DNA from: Nyssa sinensis
Lineage: Eukaryota > Streptophyta > Magnoliopsida > Cornales > Nyssaceae
Reading direction: 5' to 3'
DNA length: 64,000 nt
NCBI GenBank assembly: GCA_008638375.1
Contig: CM018035.1
Coordinates: 24,540,807 to 24,604,806, forward strand
The translations under genes and the position numbers were made by a program. Below the pieces are notes generated by a model. That model was not told the DNA's origin. It worked only from the letters and a program-made list of their open reading frames with translations, and searched no databases. Each line of letters opens with the position of its first letter. Position 1 is the first letter of the stretch. Positions 1 to 9,468 of the stretch are shown in pieces.

Positions 1-109
1 TAAGCCCACAATGACATGAACAATATGTGTATTGACTGTACTTTACCTATTATTTATTGATGAGAATGAACACCTGTCTAATTGAATCCATTAGATTATC
101 TTTCATTTT

Positions 110-167
110 ATTCTCTTTTAGTTTCGTTACACTCACCCCCGGGTTCGTGGAAATTCGGGGTGTGACA
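110..167 (+). repeat. Possible LTR 3' terminus remnant (Gypsy-2-like)
   Basis: The block resembles, in reverse complement, the terminus of the Gypsy-2 LTR at 34633. Both have a run with CCCGGGTT, then a GAAATTC/AAAATTC stretch, then a terminal GTGACA. Here it would be the 3' end of a plus-oriented LTR. No tRNA primer-binding site follows, so it is a fragment at best. The match is short and judged by eye. Confidence 0.35.
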
Positions 168-1011
168 CATACGCTTTCCTGCTTCTCGAATTGTGTTCGG
201 GTGAGTCCTCTTATTTTCATCTTTATCATAGGGACAATAGGTGTCCTATTAATGAAAGAGTTCTAGCTAATTACTTCAACTCTCCATACGGTCATCCAAT
301 TCCTTCACTCAGTCTCTCTTCACCGCTCTCTATTGTCCATAGTTTACGTGGGTCCTATTAAAGTGGTTAACATTCATTATGTATTGTTTAAATGGTGCAT
401 TTCTTAATGACCTATACTGTACGAGTCTCATTTGGCTAAACGAAATCTACCATTGAGATTGGAATAGTTAGAAAAGCTTAAGTATAAAGTCTCGTAAATT
501 TTGGTACTCGTTTGGCTGTTTAACCTTATCTGCAAAGTTGCACTAAATGTGCCTATTGATCTTCATTTATATTTTTAAAAAATTCGTTTGCTAAAATGGA
601 CCTCGACTATTGGGTCCAGAGCACTGAAAAACCCTAATGTAGGTTTTTTCGGATTTTAATTTGGTCATATGTAGCATTAATTATGCTAAATATAAAATCT
701 ACGGCGTAGGTGTCATTTTTTTGTATTTGTTTAGGGGTAAAAATGTCATTTTAACACTTTTAAGGGAACTTTTGTAATTTACCAAAAATCAAGGGCCTTG
801 GTGAAATTTTCAGATTTTACTATTTCAGTTTTCCCATTTTTCCAATTTAGAAGGGCATTTTTGAATTAATATTTTATAACTTGGGCCTTAACATAATTTA
901 AATAAAACTCTTAGGGTCTAAATGCATTTACAAAAACTATAGTGCCATGTTTATATTTCGTATATATATATATATATATATTGTGTCGTATTTGAGCATA
1001 GCTAGTTTCTA

Positions 1012-1066
1012 TGGCTCAGTGGTTAAAAGTCTTGGCTTTGGGGGCTCGGTCAAAGGGTTTGAGTCT
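1012..1066 (+). promoter_or_regulatory. tRNA-like pol III A box and B box inside an LTR
   Basis: TGGCTCAGTGG at 1012-1022 fits the pol III A-box consensus. GGTTTGAGTCT at 1056-1066 is one base off the usual B-box core (GGTTCGANTCC). The ~33-nt spacing is normal for tRNA-derived promoters. The block does not fold as a full tRNA, so it is a tRNA-derived (SINE-like) module. It runs antisense to the inferred LTR. Whether it is transcribed is unknown. Confidence 0.5.
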
Positions 1067-2183
1067 CGGGCACCTCATGCGCCCTTTATTTTTCAAGACA
1101 TTTGTATACCAAACAGTGAACAAGGGCTTGGAACTAGGATAGGATATCCATGTTCCAACTAGGTTCAAACAAATCAAATAACTACACTCGTAGCCAAACA
1201 ATCTGTTCGACTTATTCAAATATTTCAATAATTTCAAAATGATAGTGTTTTATTAAATCCATTTTCTCACATGGGCCGTGTTTGATAGGGACCCAGACCC
1301 AAACCTAAATCCATATTTGGATCTAACCCGTCCGACCCGACCTATATAGTGTTCTTCCCCCTCATTTTTTTAGCGACACGTCGATCACTTTCTCCAACGA
1401 CGGTCGCCGAAAATTTAAAAATTTCCTCGTTTCTAATTAACCTGTTTTCTTGATATTTTCGATCCCCTTTTCATCCTAATTTGATCCTTATAATCTTACG
1501 TTTCATTTAGAAGGGTCTTGGCTCTATAAATCTTGGTGAGGCGGTCGGAATGGCCTTGACCCGTTTTTCTTGTGACTTTAACAATCGCTGGTTTCTTCAC
1601 CATTTCACCACCAAATTTTGAGATTTTTGGATCATTGTAATACCTAAGAATTCCTCTGTGTTTCCGTGGCCATAAAATTGAGTTTAACTTAAGTTTTAAT
1701 AGGGTGATCGATTATCCCTTTTGACTATATCTCATTATTACAAGCTTATTTTTTAGCCAAACAACTTGGTTCTTTTTGCCTTGTGAACTATTTTGGGCCT
1801 AAATTGAGAACCTGATCCTAAAATTAGGTTTCATTCAATTTCATTTATGGGTAGTTTCTTTGGGCTTCATTAATGGCAGTTCATTTGAAACCGCCATTCT
1901 AGAGGCTTCTAATTTCATCTAAGTGACCTAACATGCTAAATTAAAAACGCAGAAACTTAAATACAGTGAAAGGATTCGACAATTTACTTTGTTTAAGCAA
2001 AATCTTGAATTTTTCTAGATTTTCTCTCTCTTTTTCTCCCTTTGCCCAAACAGCTTTGGCTCCTTTCCTTGGCACAAATTTTCTTCTTCTCTCTTACTCT
2101 TTCAGTGGGTGATCATGGGTCTAAACAAGGGTTGCTTATATGCTTGGTTTTCCTCTTCAAAATTTAATGCACTTACCATCAAT

Positions 2184-2622
2184 GAAGGGCTCCATGCTTG
2201 GTGGTTGTACTTCTTGTGCAGCCATAGAAAGGTCACTGGAGTGTGTGGCTGCACCAAGTCACCTCCACTCTTTCCCCCCTCTTTCCGTACAAGTAATATT
2301 TTTGACTTTTTTGACTTTTTCCTTTATATATATAAATATATGTATACACACATTAACACACTCCAAGTGTGTGTGGCAACTTTCTCCATCATGTGAAGGG
2401 CTCCATGCTTGGTGGTTGTACTTCTTGTGCAGCCATGGTAGGGTCACTGGAGTGTGTGGCTGCACCAAGTCACCTCCACTCTTTCCCCCCCCCCCTCTTT
2501 CCTTACAAGTAATATTTTTTACTTTTTTGAATTTTTCCTTTATATATATATATATATATATATAATATGTATACACACATTAACACACTCCAAATGTGTC
2601 TGGCAACTTTCTCCATCATGTG
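2184..2622. repeat. 211-bp direct tandem duplication, two copies
   Basis: The segment starting GAAGGGCTCCATGCTTGGTG at 2184 restarts at 2395 and both copies run to a CTTTCTCCATCATGTG motif. The copies differ by a few substitutions, by poly-C length near 2275 versus 2487, and by length of the TA microsatellite. It lies in the non-coding LTR-like region. Open frames across it on both strands come from the repeated AT/CA tracts and are not genes. Confidence 0.85.
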
Positions 2623-2880
2623 CTAGTCATATGATGGGTAAAAATCGTTTTAATTTTTTTCTTATTTTCTTTTTATTTTTCTCTTATTTATCCTACATAT
2701 ACTTTCATACATATTTACACACACACACACTTGAGTGCGTGTATTTGACCTCTAATATTATTTTTAGGTCACATTTTATGTATAATAATTCTCTTTATTT
2801 TCTTTTATTTTTTTTGCATTTATTTTTGTAGTTTCCCTATTTTTCCTATAATTAATAAATAATTAGCATTATTTATCAAT

Positions 2881-4600
2881 CACTAATTTTGGCATGATGT
2901 GTCTCTGCATTAGGTTGGTGATGCATAGATCACTGACCAACTACCTTCATTGAACTTGGTTAGGTCAAGTTGACCCATGTCTAGGTCAACTTCTATCTTG
3001 ATTAACTTGATGTCCTTGATATCGAGATTATGGAATAATGAAGAGTTCTTGTATTGATATAATTTGCATTACATGGTCTTAATTTCTCATCTAGTTAGTT
3101 GCCCGTAAAGCACTTTAGGATTATTAGGGGGCCAATAGATAGTATTAAAGAATTAAGATTGAGTTGGAGTTGGGAAAAGATGGGGTTGTGGTAAGTGAAG
3201 TGTTGGTTCTATAACCCTTCTTGTCTCTTTATGTTTTTATTACAAATTTTATCATGACAATGCCCTTGCCATGTTAGTGCTCGTATTAGTTTGATATCAT
3301 GATAAATATTCATTAAATAAAGTGTTTGATGATACTTGTTTGACAATACACCTAGCGCAAGCCTACACTTCCAGCATTCATTCTTTCCTTTGTTTATTTG
3401 CACTACTGAGGTTGTTGTTTTAACCCTTACTAGATGCAGGGAATGGCAATGAGCTAGCCACGGGATGATGCCTTGATGAATGAATCCTTTTAGTACATGC
3501 TTTTGAAGACCGTGGCATACTTTCTTTTGTTTCTAACATAGAATACTTGTATAAGTCCTTATATTAATTTGTAAAGATTAACATTAGCTTTGTAATACTT
3601 AATCTATTTCTGGTTATAACTTTAGACTTGAAAGGAACTTATACATATTATACTTGAAGGCATGTGATTATATTGTTGATTGAAATAGAAATGAATGTGA
3701 TTCCATAGTGGAACTTTTATAATATGGTATTGATAATCTTTAGGACTTTAATCTCTTGGTTTTGATTTTAATTAGTTTCGATATGCACTAAATAATTGAG
3801 AGGAAATGCATAAGTGGTGTGATTTTAGGCTAAGAAATGCTTTAGTAATGTTTTAATGGGGTTTGATGAAGAAATGGTTCAAACGATGAATAAAAACTCA
3901 TAAAAATAACAAGTTAAGGTGATGGATGATTGATTTAGTCGATTGAATGGAAGAATCAGTCGACTAGAATTAACAAAAGCTAAAGAACCTAACAACCCCG
4001 AACTTTTAATCGATTGAATGGGAGAATTAGTGGACTGAAAACTAGACTCAGTCGATTGAATAGTTAACTGAAATTGACAGAATGCAAATTCGAGTCTGCA
4101 CTCTATTGCACAAACAACACTGTTGGTGGAAATGTCATTTAAGTAAATGTTTTTGTTTATTTTTATTTACTCAAGACATTACAATGTAAATAATGAAGTA
4201 TCCTCTATTTGGAATAAATAAAAATAGTTCCAAGACTTAATTCCATAAGAATAAAAAGTCAACTCCCCCTTCTAAGAACAAAATTTCTATTTTTCTAAAT
4301 ATGGTGTCTTGGACCATAGCTAGTTGGGTGAGTTACCCCATACCTAAAATTTATTAAAAATTATTTTTAGACTATTGGATACCTAAAGAACAATTATCGA
4401 AACTTTTGCAAGACCAATTCTAAGGAATTCAAATACCGAATTTTCTATGCCTCAGCATGATGGAGCATTGGTCAAACCTAGCATTCGAAATTCTTGTTGA
4501 CTATTGACTTGATTACCCATATAAGATTATTTATAAACTGTTCTATGGTATTTTATATCACTACTTAGGGTCCTTGGGGCCCAGGTCGTGACAAAAATGC
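2881..4600. other. No gene seen; AT-rich repetitive sequence
   Basis: No open frame resembles a known protein. Between about 3935 and 4070 the motif GTCGATTGAATGG and close variants occurs about four times, a type of short repeat seen in some plant LTRs. GGTCGTGACA near 4586 resembles an LTR terminus. The stretch may be old retrotransposon LTR or UTR sequence, but I cannot assign a family. Confidence 0.4.
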
Positions 4601-4609
4601 CTAAAAATG

Positions 4610-5135
4610 GTTAAACAAGTCCCAAACCACTACACACACCTCACAACTAATAAAATACACATGCAAAAACTTATGAACCCAATTCCAATACCCAGTTTGC
4701 AACTTATGAAATAAATAAAGACTCAAGTGTTGAAAATGACCATGGGGTTTCGATCGTCCAAAATGTTCGAAAATAGTCAAACAACTCCCAAACTACTGCA
4801 CACACTTCACAACTAATTAATAAAATACAATTGCACAAACTTACCGAACCTAGTTTTCAACTTATACAACAAATAGGGATATAAGTGTCAAAAAGGTCCT
4901 TTTGAGGGTTTTGGCTGCTCAAAATGCCTATAAATTGTCAAATGATCCCAAAACCATTGCACACACCTCACAACTAATAAAATACACGTGCAAAAACTTA
5001 CGCAACCCAATCTTGATACCCAGTTTGTAACTTATGCAACAAATAAGAAATTAAGTGTCGTAAACAGCCCATTTTAGGGGTTTGACCATCCAAAATGCTC
5101 GAAAATTGTCAAACGACCCTTAAACCACTAGCATT
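4610..5135 (+). repeat. Orphan ~160-bp tandem array related to CACTA internal repeats
   Basis: About three degenerate copies of a ~160-bp unit. Each has CACACACCTCACAA, then ATAAAATACA, TTGCA/TGCAAAAACTTA, a CAGTTTGCAACTTATG-like patch, and a GGGTTTTGACC-like patch followed by CCAAAATG. The order and motifs match the arrays in CACTA-1 (15950-17660, opposite strand) and CACTA-2 (51200-53340, same strand). No transposase or CACTA terminus lies nearby, so this is a relic of a third, otherwise lost, CACTA element or a dispersed copy of the array. Confidence 0.7.
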
Positions 5136-5509
5136 TTTAATTGCGCACACCTGAAGCTGCTAAAACTTATTTGAGGTGCTTTTTCAATTATTAGTGACGT
5201 TTTTGTACGCTACTAAGTATCAACTTTCCTATAGTAAGACATATACTCTCTTTTTCTTACATTTAGAGTTGCTTTTGGATACAACATTTGATACCTCCCC
5301 CCCCCCCCCCAGGAAGAAAAGAAAAAAATTGATGCTCTCACACTTGGCTTCACATTAAATCGAACGGAAATGGTATTTTAAAATTAACATTTCAACCTGA
5401 ATTTGTATTTTAATATAAGTAAGACAGTAAAATAAAAATTCACTTCTTACAAAAATTAAGGATAAAAAATTAATTAATTATGAAATAAACTCGAATGTTT
5501 CCTTTCTAA
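5136..5509. other. No gene seen; AT-rich spacer with a poly-C tract
   Basis: The only structure I see is a 14-nt C tract at about 5297-5310 followed by an A/G-rich stretch. Short open frames here are not supported. Confidence 0.5.
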
Positions 5510-5761
5510 GAGCATCTCTAGTGATGACTCAAATCCTAACTCAAATTTAAATTTGAGTTAAAATTCACAACAATCTTTTTCAGTAGTTACTCAAACCTAA
5601 ACTCAAATAGAGTTTTACTCAAATCCAGACCCAAATCAGTATACTATTATTCATAAACTCAAATTTAAGTGACCATTAGAGAGTATGAGATTCAAATTCA
5701 ACTTTTACTCAAATTCTGACTTAAATTTGAATAAAAATTTGAATCGCCACCAGAGATGCTC
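5510..5761. mobile_element. MITE, 252 bp, with 14-bp terminal inverted repeats
   Basis: GAGCATCTCTAGTG at 5510 pairs with CACCAGAGATGCTC ending at 5761, inverted repeats with one mismatch. The interior is AT-rich, non-coding and itself partly palindromic, with repeated CTCAAATTT/AAATTTGAG patches. Length, termini and composition fit a non-autonomous plant DNA transposon of the common GAGCATCTC type. A clear target duplication is not visible (TAA versus AGA at the flanks), so the superfamily stays open (PIF/Harbinger or hAT). Confidence 0.75.
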
Positions 5762-6759
5762 AGATTCCACCATTTTTATCCTATGTGAATCCAAACGTCC
5801 TCACATGAGTGAGATAATATGATAATTTTCATAAATAATGTGTCCCAATCATGTAAAAAGATGGAATGAAAGTGGGATCCCGAGGAATACTCTTAAAAAA
5901 AAAGGTATCATAATTATCAAATTGGGATTGTTTCTTAATTAGAGTTAAAAACTATTAAATTGTTGTCCAGGTGGCTTTTCGGGAGCAAATAGTTGATGGT
6001 CCTTTAAAATCGTGATTTTAAAGGTTAGATAGATAGACACATTAATAAATTTTTACTGTATATGTACACATGACCTCTCATTTGACTGTTAGGATCATTA
6101 AAACATGATTATTCAATACTTTCCCCTTTTTTGGATGGAGAATTATTCAATATTTTCCCCTTTTTTGGACGGAGAACAGGTAAAAATTCATGGTACAAGG
6201 CTAACGGTTAGAGATATTCTTAATTAGATCTGATATGACACATATCAATACACTTTTTTTAATAATACTCTATTATATATATTATGTTTTACTAAAAAAA
6301 TATAAATCATATTATACATAATAAAATATTATTAAATGAACATATTGTCACCTCATGAGTCATCAAAGAATTTTTCCAATGGGGAAGCACTTCTCAGTTG
6401 CTTTTTGACACGGTGAATTTTTATGATTCCCTACCCCTCCCTCAAACGCGCGTTAATTGGGGTGTGAGATAACCAAAACGATTCATGCTGTTTTTCTGCG
6501 GCAAACAAGGCATAACTACATAAAATGATGTAAGCATCAAGTCTTTACTATTCTTTTGTCAAACATTGAAACCAAGATTTAGCTTAAAAGATACCCACTA
6601 CAGACACTCGCACGGACCCCGTACAGACACTTCCTCGCAAAACTCAAAACAAAGGAAAACCACCTGCACTCGTAAACAAACCCTACACTAAATTTAAAGA
6701 TTAACAAAAAAAAAAAAACACCACTGTCATAAACAGAACTTCCATATATCAACTGCTAC
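5762..6759. other. Downstream flank of MFT; no gene seen
   Basis: AT-rich sequence between the MITE and the MFT stop codon. It should hold the MFT 3' UTR and polyadenylation site at its right end (about 6500-6759), but I cannot place the cleavage site. An imperfect direct repeat (ATTCAATATTTTCCCCTTTTTTGGA type) occurs twice near 6112-6175. Confidence 0.5.
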
Positions 6760-8602
6760 TCAGCGCCTCTTGTTTGCTGGTTCTTTCTGGGAGTTAAAAT
6801 AAACAGTGGCTACTGGTAAACCAAGGTCGAGTTGTTGTGCGAATGCGCGCGTGTTGAAGTTGGAACGCGACACAGGCGGCTCCACCAGACCAAGAGGTGT
6901 CTTTTGATGAAAAAGCACCAAAATGTACCTGTGGATGCCCACCGGCGGCCTTGGTCCCATATAAGGCAATATCTCTCTACCTGCAATGTATTTATCACAT
7001 GAAGCTTCTCAAGTCGGATCTTTAATATTATCAAACAGAACCTATTCTAGGAAAGAAACCTAAAAAACAAAAGAAATGAATGGAGGTGAAAATGAAATAG
7101 ATGTAGAAATGTAACAGTTTTTAAAGCAAAGCCAAAGATATTCATAAGTAAAAAATTTATAAATATTCAAATCACGTTAAAAATACATAAATATATCCGT
7201 GACAAATAATTTTTCTTTAAGCGCCCCCAGAGACAAAATTTGGAAAAGAATCCAGCGTCCAAGTTGTGTTCGGGATAACCTTTTTTTTTTTTCAAAATTT
7301 TTTTTAAGGACACGTGGAAAATGTACGTCAGCCATGTGTAATTGAGATTTGGACATGATCGAGAAGCGCTACATGTATAGTAGATCACAGTGACAAGTGG
7401 CATTTACGTGTCACTATTATGATGCAGGTGACCAAGTCCAGCACAGTCAATTAACCCTTGTACCTGGTTTTTGCTGTGTCACGGTTAAACCAGGTGTCAT
7501 GTGCAGAGGTGCATGAGCTAGACTTAAAAAAATGTGTATAAATAAAAAGCATACGCCACGTTGTGAAGGGGCATTCATGCATGACACGTGTGCAATGCAA
7601 CAAGCTAAGGGTATTTCTGTCACTTTCAGAATTTTGCGGCTGATATACAAATGTCACAGGACTATTTGGATGCAGCATCAGAATTTACACGGAATTAGGT
7701 TCTGCAACCTGAAAGATCGATCCCCAACGCTAGAGAGAGGAAATTATATATTAAGTGGAGTCGTGCATCTCCACCTGCCTCATAATGAACGGTTGCACGA
7801 TTTTTGTGAAGCTGTGAGAAAACATTCATTGCTACTTTGCAAAAGTGAGTCTGTCAATGAAACAGTCTAGCAAAGAATAGCACTTCTTTCCTAAAACATG
7901 AAAACACAGCGTACCATAGTTATGGCTGCAACATCAAAGTCTATAATTAAATAAATACAAGTTATAATTTAATATTGTAGAGAAACTTAATGATTACCAG
8001 AAGAAAAAAAAGCTGCTATTCCGCAGCTTCATGCATGCACATTACTAGAGAAAAAGAAATGAAATCCTTATTTGGGGTCATATTTCTTCAAAAATATATA
8101 GAAGAGATCACCAGTGTTAACCTCGAGTAGGACTGGTGTTGCCAGGTATATCGGTGACAATCCTGAAATTTACAAAGAAAATGAATGAAATATTAATACA
8201 GGCACAAAGGATGAGAGAAGAAATTAATGTATTAAAATTAAGGAGACTGACCAATGAACCCACTCCCTCATGGAGGGTTCACTAGGGCTCGGTGCATCAG
8301 GATCGGTCATCACCTGCATGAGCCACGTACCACCACTGAAGTATGTTTCAATTATATCAACATATATACATTGACAGCGATAGATACGAAAGAGAGAGAG
8401 TGCAAACCAGAGTAAAGAGTTTATCAGTGTGGCCTGGTATAACCACTCTGGGAAGGCTAGCAGCAACGGAGGGCTTAATATTGCAGCCATTGGTGACATG
8501 TTTGGAGCCATAATAGACGGACAGAGAGACACTGGGTACAAAGATGTCAACCACGTCGCCGATGACTCTGCCAACAACCAGAGGATCGACAGTGGCAGCC
8601 AT
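6760..8602 (-). CDS. MFT: MOTHER OF FT AND TFL1-like PEBP protein, four exons
   Basis: Predicted 172-residue phosphatidylethanolamine-binding protein. Family members regulate seed dormancy and germination downstream of ABA and GA. Exons (minus): 8408-8602, 8252-8313, 8122-8162, 6760-6980. All introns are GT-AG, and the 62- and 41-bp middle exons are the sizes conserved in the FT/TFL1/MFT family. The start is [19 protein letters not shown]. The ligand-pocket motif DPDAP is at 69-73 and GIHR at 114-117. The C-terminus is [25 protein letters not shown], without FT's tail. Trp83 in REWVHW occupies the site that is Tyr in FT and His in TFL1, which is typical of MFT. No stops or frameshifts are seen, so it looks functional. 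Intron 3 is the longest at 1141 bp. It is the only host gene recognised here. Confidence 0.95.
6981..8121 (-). other. MFT: MFT intron 3
   Basis: A 1141-bp intron with donor GTTAAC at 8116-8121 and acceptor ending TTGCAG at 6981. It contains no convincing transposon or gene. A plus-strand open frame of about 110 codons inside it has no recognisable domain and lacks coding character. Confidence 0.85.
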
Positions 8603-8615
8603 CAGAACACAAAAT

Positions 8616-8620
<5 letters not shown>

Positions 8621-8658
<38 letters not shown>
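8621..8658. repeat. (GA)19 microsatellite in the MFT leader
   Basis: A perfect GA tract of 38 bp, i.e. (CT)19 on the coding strand. It begins 19 bp upstream of the MFT start codon and lies between the start and the TATA box, so it is probably in the 5' UTR. CT-rich leaders are common in plant genes and the tract length is likely polymorphic. Confidence 0.9.
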
Positions 8659-8661
<3 letters not shown>

Positions 8662-8720
8662 CACCAAGAAGGAGAGCTGTAGAACACACCCCTTGAAGAA
8701 GAGAGTGAAGAAGAGTTGGG

Positions 8721-8727
8721 TTTTATA
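8721..8727 (-). promoter_or_regulatory. TATA box of MFT
   Basis: TATAAAA on the minus strand in the context CTATAAAACCC, about 120 bp upstream of the MFT start. With transcription starting about 30 bp downstream, the leader would be roughly 90 nt including the CT tract. Confidence 0.7.
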
Positions 8728-8775
8728 GCAGAGTAAAAGTGAGAGAGGTCTCGTGGATTTGTGTAACCTATAGAA

Positions 8776-8827
8776 CATGCATAGGGCAATGAAAAAGCAG
8801 AGACAGGACAGTGTATACCACGTGTGG
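8776..8827. promoter_or_regulatory. RY-like element and G-box/ABRE upstream of MFT
   Basis: CATGCAT at 8776-8782 contains the RY core (CATGCA) bound by B3-domain seed regulators such as ABI3/FUS3. CACGTG at 8819-8824, within a near-palindromic CCACGTGTGG, is a G-box that also fits the ACGTGT ABRE core bound by bZIP factors such as ABI5. They lie about 50 and 95 bp upstream of the TATA box. In Arabidopsis, ABI3 and ABI5 are known to act on the MFT promoter, so the pairing is biologically plausible, though short motifs also occur by chance. Confidence 0.55.
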
Positions 8828-8859
8828 CTTGTGTCGCTGAATAGAAACCACAATGGTTT

Positions 8860-9263
8860 TGTTGGTTTCTGACACGCAGGTCAAGACTCGAGACACAGCC
8901 ATCGGTTATGAAATGCGTCGGACCACAGTATGTGAGTAGTGGAGGGAGCGTTTCCATTACTATGATAAACATCTGCCACCACAACAAAACAAATATATAT
9001 TATTATTGGCGCCCACATATAAATATAAAAATAAAAATAAAACCTCCATTCCATGTTTTAAAGGTGCATTCATCAATTTTTCTTTTCCCTTTTAATTATG
9101 GAAACTGTTAGAATTTGAACATATTTAAATCAAGTTTCTTTTTAAATAAGTTAAAAACTTCACGTACATGACCTTTTAAATTTTGTAAAAGGTTCAAATC
9201 CTTTTTTTTTTAATTGGTTGAAAAGGGGAGTTTTTGATATATGTATATATGTGTGTGTACATA
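8860..9263. other. Distal MFT upstream region; no further gene
   Basis: AT-rich sequence with short AT/GT microsatellites (for example 8995-9010 and 9238-9268). It ends at the insertion point of Gypsy-1, whose target duplication begins at 9264. Confidence 0.5.
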
Positions 9264-9268
9264 TATAA

Positions 9269-9437
9269 TATCACGACCCGTGACCCATCCTGTGAGTATT
9301 TTGAATCGCGAGCCCGATCGGACATTGTTGCCGAGTTGGACTGTCTCAACTTACTACACAATCAGTGCTACTAACATGCAACAATTATCAAAATATAAAT
9401 AGCGGAAGACTTAAAGAATTAAATAAAGTAGTATGTG

Positions 9438-9468
<31 letters not shown>

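Larger units (their letters stand above)
540..2880 (-). mobile_element. Divergent Gypsy-type LTR-like sequence
   Basis: This stretch has no coding capacity but repeats the layout of the Gypsy-1 LTR (9269-12606). Near 590-620 is a motif like GCTAAAATGGACCTCGACTA, matching ACTAAAATAGACTCTACTA near 10648. A 'GGTAAAAATGTCATTTT' patch (about 735-755) matches the GGGCAAAATGGTCATTTT patch near 10740. It then has an AT microsatellite (961-981), a tRNA-like A/B-box pair (1012-1066) and further AT/CA tracts. The order matches an LTR on the minus strand. Neither LTR edge can be fixed, so the limits are approximate and the family is inferred. Confidence 0.45.

Noticed and set aside
1012..1085. True tRNA genes at the tRNA-like modules
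   Set aside because: A and B boxes are present but there is no acceptor stem pairing or plausible anticodon loop in any of the modules (about 1012, 10985, 31343, 62182).
7532..7870. Plus-strand open frame of 112 codons
   Set aside because: It sits wholly within MFT intron 3 on the opposite strand, with no recognisable domain. Probably chance.
8224..8577. Minus-strand open frame of 117 codons across MFT exons 1-2
   Set aside because: It reads exon 1 in a wrong frame, runs through intron 1 and only enters the true frame in exon 2. The spliced MFT model explains the sequence.
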